This document shows positions 42,829-51,672 of a DNA stretch of 64,000 nucleotides, in pieces. The stretch's first letter is position 1, and every line of letters begins with the position of its first letter. The notes under the pieces were generated by a model. That model did not search any database, was not told where the DNA came from, and saw only the letters and a program-made list of their open reading frames with translations. The translations under genes and the position numbers were made by a program. Origin of the DNA: Rhizobium ecuadorense (lineage in GTDB: Bacteria; Pseudomonadota; Alphaproteobacteria; Rhizobiales; Rhizobiaceae); contig NZ_LFIO01001304.1 in the NCBI RefSeq assembly GCF_001187535.1, forward strand, positions 186,001 through 250,000. The letters are read 5' to 3'.

Positions 42829-43317
42829 ATGGCGAAAGAGATCGAGCGGAAATTTCTCGTACGCAGCGATGGATGGCGTTCCGCCGTCGAGACGAAGTCT
42901 GTTCTGAAGCAGGGCTACATCGCCTCGATGGACGATCGTTCCGTCCGGGTGCGCACCCTCGACGGCAGGAAGGCGAGACTGACGATCAAGATCGGCCGCA
43001 GCGCCATCACCCGTGACGAATTCGAATACGACATCCCTGTCGCCGATGCCGAGGAACTGTTGCAGAACGCGATCGGCATCGTCATCGAGAAGACGCGCTA
43101 CCGCGTTCCGCATGAAGGTTTCGTCTGGGAGGTCGACGTTTTCACAGGCGAGCATCGCGGGCTGGTGATTGCCGAGGTGGAAATGACGGCGGAAACCGAC
43201 GATCCGGCCCTGCCCGCCTGGCTCGGCCGCGAAGTAACCGGCGATTTCCGCTATTCCAACCAGGCCCTTGCCACCGAATACGGGCACGACAGGCATGGCC
43301 TATCGCATTCGGCCTAA
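42829..43317 (+). CDS. CYTH-domain triphosphatase-like protein
   Basis: 162 residues beginning MAKEIERKFLV, the EIERKF signature of CYTH triphosphate tunnel enzymes. Charged residues in RVRTLDGRKARLTIK and EVDVFTGEHRGLVIAEVE line the tunnel. Members hydrolyse inorganic triphosphate or related phosphoanhydrides. It overlaps the CHAD gene by 23 bp. In many bacteria the two domains are fused; here they are separate coupled genes. Confidence 0.9.
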   Translation: MAKEIERKFLVRSDGWRSAVETKSVLKQGYIASMDDRSVRVRTLDGRKARLTIKIGRSAITRDEFEYDIPVADAEELLQNAIGIVIEKTRYRVPHEGFVWEVDVFTGEHRGLVIAEVEMTAETDDPALPAWLGREVTGDFRYSNQALATEYGHDRHGLSHSA

Positions 43318-44203
43318 GGCCGATTTCACCAGCGAGTTCCGCAGCGCCGCGAGGGAACAGCTGGACGGTGCGATCGCACTGATCGAAGAACAGCCGGACG
43401 GCGCGCATGAGGCGATCCATTCCTTCCGCAAGAATCTGAAACGATTACGCTCGCTCTACCGGCTGGTGGCTCGCGAGGCGCCGGATTTCCAAGATCGCGA
43501 AAATGCCAGGCTGCGCGATGTCGCACGTTCGCTTTCGGCGATCCGCGACGCCAACGCCCTGATCGGCACCGCGCAATATCTGCAGCAGTCGGCCCGCGAC
43601 CCGGAGGAGAGCGAGGCGCTCGGCCGTATCGTCGCCATTCTTGAAGGCCGCCGTGACTGGATGGCGAAAGCCGAAAGCGGCCTTGAACAGCGGCTGGCGG
43701 AAACCTCGGACGTTCTGAAGGCGGCGATCACCGCCCTGGATGCGGTCTCATTTAACGGTGGCCACCGCAAGAATGCCCGCAAGCTGGCAAAGAGCTGGCG
43801 CCGCACCGCCCGGAAGGCGCAGGCAGCGCTTGCAGCCTGCCACGGCGAGGCATCGGCCGACGACTTCCACAATCTGCGCAAACGCACCTATGATTATCGG
43901 CTTTATCACACCCTTTTGCGCGATATCTGGCCGGGCGCGATGAAGGCCAAGCGAGATGCCGCCAAAGAACTCGTCGAGGATCTCGGCCACATTCACGATC
44001 TTGCCGTCCTTTCCGAACTGGTCGAGGCCGAGCCGCAGCTCTTCACCCGCAACGACGACCTCGCCCACCTGCTCGACGCCATCATCTTTCGCCAGCAGGA
44101 AGACCGGCGCCAAGCGCTTGTCAAAGCCGAAGCCGTCTTTGCCGATGATCCCGACGAGGAAGCGCAGCGCATCGAGCTTCTCTGGCTGACGGCCGGCAGT
44201 TGA
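43295..44203 (+). CDS. CHAD-domain protein
   Basis: 302 residues from the ATG at 43295, inside the end of the CYTH gene. CHAD is an all-helical domain of conserved histidines and basic residues (EAIHSFRKNLKRLRSLYRLV, DFHNLRKRTYDYRLYHTLLRDIWPG). It binds polyphosphate and is known to localise to polyphosphate granules. With CYTH it forms a likely phosphate-metabolism pair. Confidence 0.88.
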   Translation: MAYRIRPKADFTSEFRSAAREQLDGAIALIEEQPDGAHEAIHSFRKNLKRLRSLYRLVAREAPDFQDRENARLRDVARSLSAIRDANALIGTAQYLQQSARDPEESEALGRIVAILEGRRDWMAKAESGLEQRLAETSDVLKAAITALDAVSFNGGHRKNARKLAKSWRRTARKAQAALAACHGEASADDFHNLRKRTYDYRLYHTLLRDIWPGAMKAKRDAAKELVEDLGHIHDLAVLSELVEAEPQLFTRNDDLAHLLDAIIFRQQEDRRQALVKAEAVFADDPDEEAQRIELLWLTAGS

Positions 44204-44331
44204 GAGGCGGCGTTATAATTTCAATTGCGCCAGCACCTCTGAAATATCGCAGGAAACCTATTGACCTCAACCAATCTTGAGGTCCTAGCCTCCGACGGTC
44301 GAAAAGCAGAGACCTGATCCGCGAGGAAGAA

Positions 44332-44808
44332 ATGACCGCCGAAAATACCGCGACGCCAAAGCTGCTCGGACTCTACGAGACCCATCTGACCGTTGCCGAT
44401 CTCCAGACCTCCACGGACTTCTACCGCGATGTCGTCGGGCTCGAACCGGCGGCCTTGTTCGAGGAGCGCAAAGTCGCTTTCCTCTGGGTGGATGACAGGA
44501 AGACCGGCATGCTCGGCCTTTGGGAAACCGGAACTGGGCCCCTGAAGATGCGGCTGCACATCGCCTTCCGCATGACCGCCGACGGCGTGCTGCAGGCGCC
44601 CGCCCTCCTCAAGGCAAAAGGGGTCGAGCCTCTCGGCTTTACTGGTGAGCCGGCAACGGAGCCGGTAGTTCTCGGCTGGATGCCGGCGTTGTCTATCTAC
44701 TTTAAGGATCCCGACGGACACTCGATCGAATTCATCAGCATCCTCGACGACACTCCCGACCGAAGCTTTGGCGTGCGACCGTTTTCCGAATGGCAGGCGA
44801 AAGCGTAA
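44332..44808 (+). CDS. VOC (glyoxalase/bleomycin-resistance) superfamily protein
   Basis: 158 residues with paired beta-alpha-beta-beta-beta modules. Metal ligands are suggested by His in ETHLTVADL and Glu in IEFIS, plus His in LHIAFRM. DPDGHSIEFIS is a typical end motif. Substrate could be a xenobiotic or a methylglyoxal-type adduct; the sequence does not say. Confidence 0.78.
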   Translation: MTAENTATPKLLGLYETHLTVADLQTSTDFYRDVVGLEPAALFEERKVAFLWVDDRKTGMLGLWETGTGPLKMRLHIAFRMTADGVLQAPALLKAKGVEPLGFTGEPATEPVVLGWMPALSIYFKDPDGHSIEFISILDDTPDRSFGVRPFSEWQAKA

Positions 44809-44878
44809 TCGCTCAAGCCAAGGCGGGTATCGGCGAAGGCAATTGCGCGAGCCGCCGATTTTCTGTATTTCCGGCCCC

Positions 44879-45808
44879 ATGACCGACAGCCTGACACACA
44901 CCAGCCCGTTCCTCGTGGCCGCACTCTACCATTTCGTTTCCGTGCCGCGCTTTGCCAGCCTGCAAAGCCCGCTGCAGGCGCTTTGCGAGGAGAACGGCGT
45001 CAAGGGAACGCTGCTTCTGGCGCATGAGGGCATCAACGGCACGATCGCCGGCCCGGACGCCGGCATTGGTGCCGTACTCTCCTTCCTACGCGCCCAGACG
45101 GAATTTGCGGGGCTGGAGCATAAGGAAAGCCGCGCCTCGAAAATGCCCTTCCTGCGCATGAAGGTGAAGCTGAAAAAGGAAATCGTCACCATGGGCGTCG
45201 AGGATATCGACCCCAACAAGGTGGTCGGCACCTATGTGACGCCTCAGGACTGGAACGCGCTGATCTCCGATCCCGATACGATCGTCATCGACACCCGCAA
45301 CGATTACGAGACGGCAATCGGCACCTTTCGCGGAGCGCTCGACCCGAAGACGAAGACCTTCCGCGAATTTCCCGATTGGGTGCGCCAGAATTCCGGCCTG
45401 CACAACAAGCCGAAAATCGCCATGTACTGCACCGGCGGCATACGCTGCGAGAAGGCCACGGCTTTCATGAAGGCCGAAGGCTTCGACGAGGTCTATCATC
45501 TGAAGGGCGGCATCCTGAAATATCTCGAGGAAGTGCCGCAGCAGGAAAGTCTCTGGGACGGCGCCTGCTTCGTTTTCGACGAGCGCGTCTCCGTCGAGCA
45601 CGGGCTGAAGGAAGGCGAACACAGGCTGTGCCATGCCTGCCGCAACCCGATCACCTCAGAGGAAATCACCTCGCCGCTCTACGAGGAAGGCGTTTCTTGC
45701 AGCCATTGTTACCACACGCGCACGGAAGAGGATCGGCTGCGCTACCGTCAGCGGCAGCACCAGATCGCCCTCGCCCGGAAACGCGGCCAGCGCCATATCG
45801 GCAGTTGA
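44879..45808 (+). CDS. trhO: tRNA U34 hydroxylase, rhodanese family
   Basis: 309 residues from the ATG at 44879. The TrhO/YceA N-terminal domain (SLQSPLQALCEENGVKGTLLLAHEGINGTIAG) is followed by a rhodanese domain with active Cys184 in MYCTGGIRCEKA and a C-terminal zinc-like Cys cluster (LCHACRNPI...CSHCYH). It makes 5-hydroxyuridine at the tRNA wobble position in an oxygen-dependent way. Confidence 0.93.
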   Translation: MTDSLTHTSPFLVAALYHFVSVPRFASLQSPLQALCEENGVKGTLLLAHEGINGTIAGPDAGIGAVLSFLRAQTEFAGLEHKESRASKMPFLRMKVKLKKEIVTMGVEDIDPNKVVGTYVTPQDWNALISDPDTIVIDTRNDYETAIGTFRGALDPKTKTFREFPDWVRQNSGLHNKPKIAMYCTGGIRCEKATAFMKAEGFDEVYHLKGGILKYLEEVPQQESLWDGACFVFDERVSVEHGLKEGEHRLCHACRNPITSEEITSPLYEEGVSCSHCYHTRTEEDRLRYRQRQHQIALARKRGQRHIGS

Positions 45809-45856
45809 GTCGGAATCCTTTCCGGATCAACCTCATTTTACAGAATTCCGCGCCCG

Positions 45857-48061
45857 TCAGGCTGCGCCGAGGCGTCGGTGGCCTGCCGGCTCGGCGGCAT
45901 GCAGCATCTCGGTGATCCGATCGGCCGTCATCGGTTTTCCGAACAGATAACCCTGCAGGCAATCGCAGCCGAAGAGGCGCATGGCAATTGCCTGCTCTTC
46001 GGTCTCGATGCCCTCGGCCGTCACCGGAATGTCGAGTGAGCGGGCGAGCGCTACGGTCGCCTGCAGCATCTCGCGCTGGCGCTTGTCCTCGTTCACCCCC
46101 ATGACCAGCGAACGGTCGATCTTGATCCGGTCGAAGCCGAACTGCCTGAGATAACCGATCGAGGAGAAGCCGGAGCCGAAATCGTCGAGCGCCACCTTGA
46201 CCCCCAGCGCCTTCAGCCGTTCGATCGACTGGCGGGTGCGCTGCGGATTCTGGATCATATAACCTTCGGTGATCTCGAGCGTGATGCGGCCGGCCTCGAT
46301 CTCCGTCTGCTTCAGCACGTAGCGCACATAATCGGCGAAGGCGGGATTGCGGAACTGGCCGGGCGAGACGTTGACCGAGACGTTGAGTTCCGGCCATTGC
46401 TTGGCTGTCTCGCAGGCCTTGCGCAGCACAAACAGGCCGAGCGATTCGATGAGGCCGCTGGTCTCGGCGATCGGGATGAACACCTCGGGTGAAACAGGCC
46501 CGTGACCTGGACGGTTCCAGCGGACCAGCGCCTCGACGCCGGTCGGCGCATAGGAGGCCGCATCGATCAGCGGCTGATAGGCGAGCGTCAGGTCTCCGCT
46601 TTCGATGGCCATCCTGAGATCGAGTTCCAGCGCATTGCGCTGCTCCCGATCGGCATCCATCGACGGATCGTAGAGTGTCATGCGCGCGCGGCCGGCTTCC
46701 TTCGCCTTGTACATGGCAAGGTCGGAGCGGCGCACCAGTTCCTCGCGTCCTATCGTGCCGGCAGGCGACATGGCGATGCCGATGCTGGCCCCGACGACGA
46801 CGACACGACGGCCGATCTCCAGCGGCTCGACGAGAAAATCGAGGATCTGCTCGGAAAGTTGCAAGGCCGCGGCATTCTCGCCATCCGAGAGAAAGGCGAT
46901 CGCAAATTCGTCGCCGCCGATGCGGGCGAGGACCGCGCCCTGCGGAATGAGCACGTCGAGCCCGGCCGCAACCGCGCGGATCAACTGGTCGCCGGTGCCG
47001 TGGCCATAACTGTCATTGACTTCCTTGAAGCCGTCGAGGTCGAGATAGAGGAGCAGCACGTTGCGCTTGGTCTGGCGCGCCTCGACGACGAAGCGGTCGA
47101 CGGCAAGCCCGAGACCGTCGCGATTGGAAAGTCCGCTCAGCCGGTCACGCAGCGCCTCCTCGCGGGCGCTGTTTTCCTCGGCCTTCAACCGGCGGCCGGC
47201 AAGCCAGCCGATGACCAGCAGCACCACGAAGAACAGCCCGACCAGGCCGAGCGCCTGAATGACCATCGGCCGCACCTGTGCGTAGCCGACATCACCGGGT
47301 GAACGCGAGGTCCAGACGAGTTTTTTGAGCGTTGTCCCCGCCGGATCGACGATCGGCACGAAGTAATCGGCCTCGAAGCTTGCCGGCGCCAGCCGCAGCC
47401 CGCCGATGACATAGGTCTGGCCAAGCGCGGCCACCCGGTCATTGTCGAGATGGCGGGCAAAAACGAGATAACGATGCTTCCCGGCGGGCATATCCAGCGC
47501 GCCGGATTTTTTCCGCACCAGGGCGACACCGACAGCGGCAACACCGCGTTTGGTGGTGACGAAACCGACCGCTTGGGGCGATGCGGCCGGGCCTGCCGCC
47601 TTCGCCGTCTCGAACAGCGTCCAGATCGACGGCGCGAAGAAATCCGCGAGCGGTTCCTCCATCGGCTTGCCGTCGCGATAAGCCATGATCGGCTTCTTCT
47701 CGTCATCGATGACGATCGCCATGTCGAAAAGCGCGCTGTTGACCGACATCTCGCCGTAATTGCTCACCGTCCAGGCCATGCCATCGGGCGCATAGACGTT
47801 GGCAGCGGCATCGTCCCAGGCGGCGTAATCGTCGAGCGTCGCGCCGAGTTGGTCCTCGAAAGTCTTCAACGCCCCGATCGTCGTTTCGCGCGAGCGCTCG
47901 TCATCGAGGAGATTGGAATTTTCGGCCACGCGTTCGAGCGCTGTCAGCACCATGATGGTAGCGACTGCGACGATAACGGCAAAGGAAAAAAGCACGCCGG
48001 TCACGGCGATGTGGCGGCCTATTCCCAATCCCTTGCTCTGCGACTTTCCGACTGTCTGCAT
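45857..48061 (-). CDS. CHASE4-GGDEF-EAL bifunctional c-di-GMP protein
   Basis: 734 residues. Two transmembrane helices (about 17-42 and 272-292) bracket a CHASE4 periplasmic sensor with the DDYAAWDDA motif. The GGDEF domain is intact at 382-386 with no I-site (the preceding residues are PQGA). The EAL domain is intact too (VEALVRW, NVSVNVSP, LEITEGY, ALDDFGSGFSSIGYL, IKIDRS, AEGIET). Either activity may dominate, depending on the ligand bound outside. Confidence 0.9.
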   Translation of the reverse strand: MQTVGKSQSKGLGIGRHIAVTGVLFSFAVIVAVATIMVLTALERVAENSNLLDDERSRETTIGALKTFEDQLGATLDDYAAWDDAAANVYAPDGMAWTVSNYGEMSVNSALFDMAIVIDDEKKPIMAYRDGKPMEEPLADFFAPSIWTLFETAKAAGPAASPQAVGFVTTKRGVAAVGVALVRKKSGALDMPAGKHRYLVFARHLDNDRVAALGQTYVIGGLRLAPASFEADYFVPIVDPAGTTLKKLVWTSRSPGDVGYAQVRPMVIQALGLVGLFFVVLLVIGWLAGRRLKAEENSAREEALRDRLSGLSNRDGLGLAVDRFVVEARQTKRNVLLLYLDLDGFKEVNDSYGHGTGDQLIRAVAAGLDVLIPQGAVLARIGGDEFAIAFLSDGENAAALQLSEQILDFLVEPLEIGRRVVVVGASIGIAMSPAGTIGREELVRRSDLAMYKAKEAGRARMTLYDPSMDADREQRNALELDLRMAIESGDLTLAYQPLIDAASYAPTGVEALVRWNRPGHGPVSPEVFIPIAETSGLIESLGLFVLRKACETAKQWPELNVSVNVSPGQFRNPAFADYVRYVLKQTEIEAGRITLEITEGYMIQNPQRTRQSIERLKALGVKVALDDFGSGFSSIGYLRQFGFDRIKIDRSLVMGVNEDKRQREMLQATVALARSLDIPVTAEGIETEEQAIAMRLFGCDCLQGYLFGKPMTADRITEMLHAAEPAGHRRLGAA

Positions 48062-48175
48062 TACAACTCCCTGACCGTCCGACTTTGCCAGTCAAGGGTT
48101 CAAAAACGTTTAAGCAACCACCTGTTGAAGATTTGCGAAGGCCTATTTCTTTGTGGAAAATTCAGGGAGCCCCAG

Positions 48176-49549
48176 CTAACCCGCCTTGTGATTGCCCTTC
48201 GGGAATTGCGTAGCGACGTCGCGATACCACTTGCCGCTCTTCTTCACCGTGCGCAGCTGGGTCTGATAGTCGACATGGACGAGACCGAAGCGCATGCGGT
48301 AGCCTTCCGCCCATTCGAAATTGTCCATTAGGCTCCAGGCGAAATAGCCGCGCATCGGATAGCCGTCCTTGATGAGGCCGGCCACGACATCGAGATGGTC
48401 GCCGAGATAGTCGAGACGCATCGTATCGTCGACCTCGCCATCGACGATACCGGTGTTGTCGCAGGCGCCGTTCTCGGTGATATAGCATTCCGGCAGTTCG
48501 TAGCGGCGGTAAAGGCCCTCGACCAGGAGCTTCAATCCCGGCGCATAGATTTCCCAGCCGATGTCGGTCTTGACGTCGCTTGCCGGCAGCGCTTTCACCG
48601 TCCAGGGGAAATCGCCCTTACGCTCGGCATCGTCGGTAACCCGCTCGGGCGTGTAGTAATTCAGACCCCACCAGTCGAGCTTCTGGCTGATGAGCTTCAT
48701 GTCGCCGTCTTCGATGACAGGCATGCGGTCACCGAATGCGTCGACGAATTCCTTCGGATATTCGCCTTTGAAGACGGGATCGAAGAAGGCGCCGTTGTGG
48801 AACTGATGCGCACGTTCGGCGGCAGAAAGATCGGCCGGGCTGCCGGAACCGGGGATGATCGAGGCGGCGTTGAGCACCAGCCCGACGGGCACAGCAGGGG
48901 CTTCCGAGCGGATCGCCTCGACGCCGAGACCGTGGGCAAGGTTCATATAATGCATGGCGTGAAGGGCGGCCTGCATATTGCGCTCGCCCGGGGCGTGGAT
49001 GCCGTAGAGATGGCTGAGCCAGACGATACACCACGGCTCGTTGAAGGTGGCGACAGCGTCGAGACGATCGCCGAGACGGTTCATCACCGTCTTGGCATAA
49101 CGCTGATAGGCGTAGGCGGTCGAGCGCGCCGTCCAGCCGCCGTCGCCGGCAAGCAGCAGCGGCAGGTCCCAATGATAGAGTGTCGCGAAGGTCTTGATCC
49201 CGCGCGCCTTGCAGCCGTCGACCAGCCGGTCGTAGAAATCGAGGCCGGCCTCGTTCACCGGACCCGTGCCGTCGGGGATGATGCGCGGCCAGGCGATGGA
49301 GAAGCGGTAGGCTTCGACACCCATATCCTTGATGAGATCGAGATCCTGCTCCAGCCGGTTGTAGTGATCGCAGGCGACGTCGCCATTGTCGCGATTATAG
49401 ACGCGGCCGGGCATATTGCAGAAGGCATCCCAGATGGAGGGCTTGCGCCCGTCTGCCTTGCCGGCGCCTTCGATCTGGAAGGCGGCGGTGGCGACGCCGA
49501 AGGTGAAATCGCCGGGAAGGCGGCCTGCAAGCGTCTTCGCATCGATCAT
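48176..49549 (-). CDS. Beta-glucosidase, glycoside hydrolase family 1
   Basis: 457 residues from the ATG at 49549, opening (M)IDAKTLAGRLPGDFTFGVATAAFQIEGA. The in-frame reading to 49846 runs through the promoter and operator and lacks homology. The GH1 acid/base is in TFNEPW and the nucleophile in CYITENGA. RFSIAWPRIIPDG and DNFEWAEGYRMRFGLVHVD are further family blocks. It cleaves beta-glucosides. A palindromic LacI-type operator lies 90 bp upstream. Confidence 0.94.
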   Translation of the reverse strand: MIDAKTLAGRLPGDFTFGVATAAFQIEGAGKADGRKPSIWDAFCNMPGRVYNRDNGDVACDHYNRLEQDLDLIKDMGVEAYRFSIAWPRIIPDGTGPVNEAGLDFYDRLVDGCKARGIKTFATLYHWDLPLLLAGDGGWTARSTAYAYQRYAKTVMNRLGDRLDAVATFNEPWCIVWLSHLYGIHAPGERNMQAALHAMHYMNLAHGLGVEAIRSEAPAVPVGLVLNAASIIPGSGSPADLSAAERAHQFHNGAFFDPVFKGEYPKEFVDAFGDRMPVIEDGDMKLISQKLDWWGLNYYTPERVTDDAERKGDFPWTVKALPASDVKTDIGWEIYAPGLKLLVEGLYRRYELPECYITENGACDNTGIVDGEVDDTMRLDYLGDHLDVVAGLIKDGYPMRGYFAWSLMDNFEWAEGYRMRFGLVHVDYQTQLRTVKKSGKWYRDVATQFPKGNHKAG

Positions 49550-49638
49550 CTGTAAATCCCGTCTCAGCGTGTGAATGGACCGTTTACGCTCGGATTTAGC
49601 CAAGCCGGAAAGCAAAGTACAGGCCCGGAAGGAGAAAA

Positions 49639-49654
49639 ACTGTAACGTTACAGT
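49639..49654. promoter_or_regulatory. LacI-type operator upstream of the beta-glucosidase gene
   Basis: ACTGTAACGTTACAGT is a perfect 16-base palindrome with a central CG, the form bound by LacI/GalR repressors. It lies about 90 bp upstream of the beta-glucosidase start and 160 bp upstream of the divergent DoxX gene. The cognate regulator is not evident in the window. Confidence 0.65.
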
Positions 49655-49813
49655 CGGAGCATTGATCGGCACTGACTGCAGCGCTGCCTCACCCCGGCCC
49701 GTGGCGCTTTTCGCTCTGACTGCCCTCATAACGCGAATGTCAGCAGTCGTGACTTGCCGTCGCGCCTGTGATCGCGGACACAGCCAGGATATCGCAAACA
49801 TGAAAGGAATCCG

Positions 49814-50218
49814 ATGCTGTCTTCGATCCATCTGCTGCAGCCGCATCTGCTGAGCCTGCTGCGCATCGTCTCGTCACTTGTGCTGTTCAGCTACGGAACA
49901 CAGAAGATCTTGCATTTCCCGGCCGCCGCCAGCGTGCCGCCTATGGGCTCGCTTTCCTGGATCGCCGGACTTATCGAACTCACCCTCGGTTTCCTGGTTC
50001 TGGTCGGTTTCCAGACCCGGATCGCAGCCTTCGTGCTCTCCGGCCTGATGGCTTTCGCCTATTTCATCGGGCATGCCTCGAAGGGCATCTACCCCGCGCA
50101 GAATGGCGGCGTCGCGGCGATCCTGTTCTGCTTCGTGTTTCTGTATCTGGTGGCGGCGGGTGCGGGACCGCTCAGCGTCGATAATCTGCTGAAGCGTGGC
50201 CGCACTGCTGCGGCCTGA
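49814..50218 (+). CDS. DoxX-family inner-membrane protein
   Basis: 134 residues with four transmembrane helices. LLRIVSSLVLFSYGTQKILHFP and WIAGLIELTLGFLVLVGFQTRIAAFVL are the DoxX pattern. Members are small quinone-pool-related or thiol-related membrane proteins of uncertain role. It is divergent from the beta-glucosidase gene. Confidence 0.85.
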   Translation: MLSSIHLLQPHLLSLLRIVSSLVLFSYGTQKILHFPAAASVPPMGSLSWIAGLIELTLGFLVLVGFQTRIAAFVLSGLMAFAYFIGHASKGIYPAQNGGVAAILFCFVFLYLVAAGAGPLSVDNLLKRGRTAAA

Positions 50219-50230
50219 TCAGCATACGTG

Positions 50231-50267
50231 AAAACGCCGAGGCGGCTTTGAGCCGCCTCGGCGTTTT
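50231..50267. terminator. Bidirectional terminator between DoxX and Gfo/Idh genes
   Basis: A perfect 17-bp stem (50231-50247 with 50251-50267; arms begin AAAACGCCGAGGCGGCT) and 3-nt loop, A-rich and T-rich at the ends. It lies between convergent stops. Confidence 0.93.
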
Positions 50268-50293
50268 TCATTGGGCGACGCAGATCGGTAAAG

Positions 50294-51481
50294 TCAGACC
50301 TTGACCCAGGCGCCGTTCTTTTTCGACGACGCGACGCAAGCCTCGACGAAGGCCACACCCTTCACGCCGTCATCGACGGTGGGGTAGACCACCGCCTTGT
50401 CGACGGCCTTGCCCTGCTTGCGGGCATTGATCGCATGTGCAGCTTCCGTGTAAATCGTCGCAAAGGCCTCGAGATAACCCTCCGGATGTCCTGACGGCAC
50501 GCGGGTGACACGGCCGGCAGCCGCGCCCGAACCGGCGCCGCCCCGGGTGATCAGCCGCTTCGGCTCGCCGAACGGCGTGTACCACAGATAGTTCGGGTCC
50601 TTCTGGGTCCATTCCAGCCCGCCCTTGCTGCCGTAGACGCGCACCATCAGGCCGTTTTCATGACCGGGCGCCACCTGGCTGCACCAGAGCATGCCCTTAG
50701 CCGGCTTCTCCGAACCCTTCGCCTTGAAGCGCAGCATGACATGGGCATTGTCATCCAGCCGCCGGCCGGGGACGAAGCTGTCGAGATCGGCCGCCAGGCT
50801 GTCGAGTTCCAGGCCCGATATGAAGGCGGCGAGATTATAGGCATGGGTGCCGATATCGCCTGTGGAGCCGCCGACGCCGGATTGCGCCGGATCGGTGCGC
50901 CAGGCGGCCTGTTTCTGGCCGGTCTGCTCGACCGCCTCGGTCAGCCAATCCTGCGGATATTCGGCCTGGACGACTCTTATATCGCCGAGTTCGCCGTTGG
51001 CGATCATCTCGCGCGCATGGCGGACCATCGGATAACCGGTGTAATTATGCGTCAGCACGAAGAGCGCGCCGCTTTCGTCGGCAATTTTCTTCAGCTTTTT
51101 CGCATCGGCAAGGTTGGATGTCAGCGGCTTGTCGCAGATGACATGGATGCCGCGCTTCAGGAATTCTTTGGCCGCGTCGTAATGCACATGGTTCGGCGTG
51201 ACGATCGCCACCGCCTCGATGCCGTTCTTCAGCTTCGCCTCGCGGATCGCCATTTCGCGGTAGCTGGAATAGGTCCGCGATGGATCGAGGCCGAGGTCGC
51301 GGCCGGACTGAACGGCCTTCTCAGGCGTCGACGACAGCGCGCCGGCGATGAGATCGTACTGATCGTCGATGCGCGCCGCGATCCGGTGCACCGCCCCGAT
51401 GAACGCGCCGGCGCCGCCGCCCACCATGCCGAGCCGGATGCGCGGTTCGCGGGTCTGTTCCGTTGATGCTTCTATTGCCAT
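50294..51481 (-). CDS. Gfo/Idh/MocA-family NAD(P) dehydrogenase
   Basis: 395 residues from the ATG at 51481 (AGGAGGA upstream). The Rossmann motif GMVGGGAGAFIGAVHRIAA (about 18-36) is followed by the classic lysine-containing CDKPLTSN, and GGSTGDIGTHAYNLA carries the catalytic Asp/His pair. Such enzymes oxidise inositols or sugars. It lies in the same direction as the TIM-barrel isomerase gene (about 190 bp gap with a RIME-like repeat), so the two may act in one pathway. Confidence 0.9.
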   Translation of the reverse strand: MAIEASTEQTREPRIRLGMVGGGAGAFIGAVHRIAARIDDQYDLIAGALSSTPEKAVQSGRDLGLDPSRTYSSYREMAIREAKLKNGIEAVAIVTPNHVHYDAAKEFLKRGIHVICDKPLTSNLADAKKLKKIADESGALFVLTHNYTGYPMVRHAREMIANGELGDIRVVQAEYPQDWLTEAVEQTGQKQAAWRTDPAQSGVGGSTGDIGTHAYNLAAFISGLELDSLAADLDSFVPGRRLDDNAHVMLRFKAKGSEKPAKGMLWCSQVAPGHENGLMVRVYGSKGGLEWTQKDPNYLWYTPFGEPKRLITRGGAGSGAAAGRVTRVPSGHPEGYLEAFATIYTEAAHAINARKQGKAVDKAVVYPTVDDGVKGVAFVEACVASSKKNGAWVKV

Positions 51482-51518
51482 TGATTCCTCCTGAAATTTA
51501 GCCTGGTGCGGATGCGCG

Positions 51519-51653
51519 CCCCTCATCCGGCTGCCGCCACCTTCTCCCCGCAAGCGGGGCGAAGGGGATATGCCGCAGCGTCTTTTCCGCTCTCAACGTT
51601 TGGTCGGGCAAGTCCCCTCTCCCCGTTTACGGGGAGAGGGTTAGGGTGAGGGG
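51519..51653. repeat. RIME-like palindromic mosaic repeat, full copy
   Basis: CCCCTCATCCGGCTGCC at one end and GGGTGAGGGGC at the other, with CTTCTCCCCGCAAGCGGGGC and CCCCTCTCCCCGTTTACGGG hairpins inside. It shares modules with copies at 3219-3270 and 59343-59459. It lies between two co-directional catabolic genes. Confidence 0.8.
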
Positions 51654-51672
51654 CACCCACCAGATGCCCTGT

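Noticed and set aside
49550..49846. 99-residue N-terminal extension of the beta-glucosidase
   Set aside because: It would translate through the palindromic operator. GH1 enzymes start close to the FTFGVATAAFQ motif, which fits the ATG at 49549.
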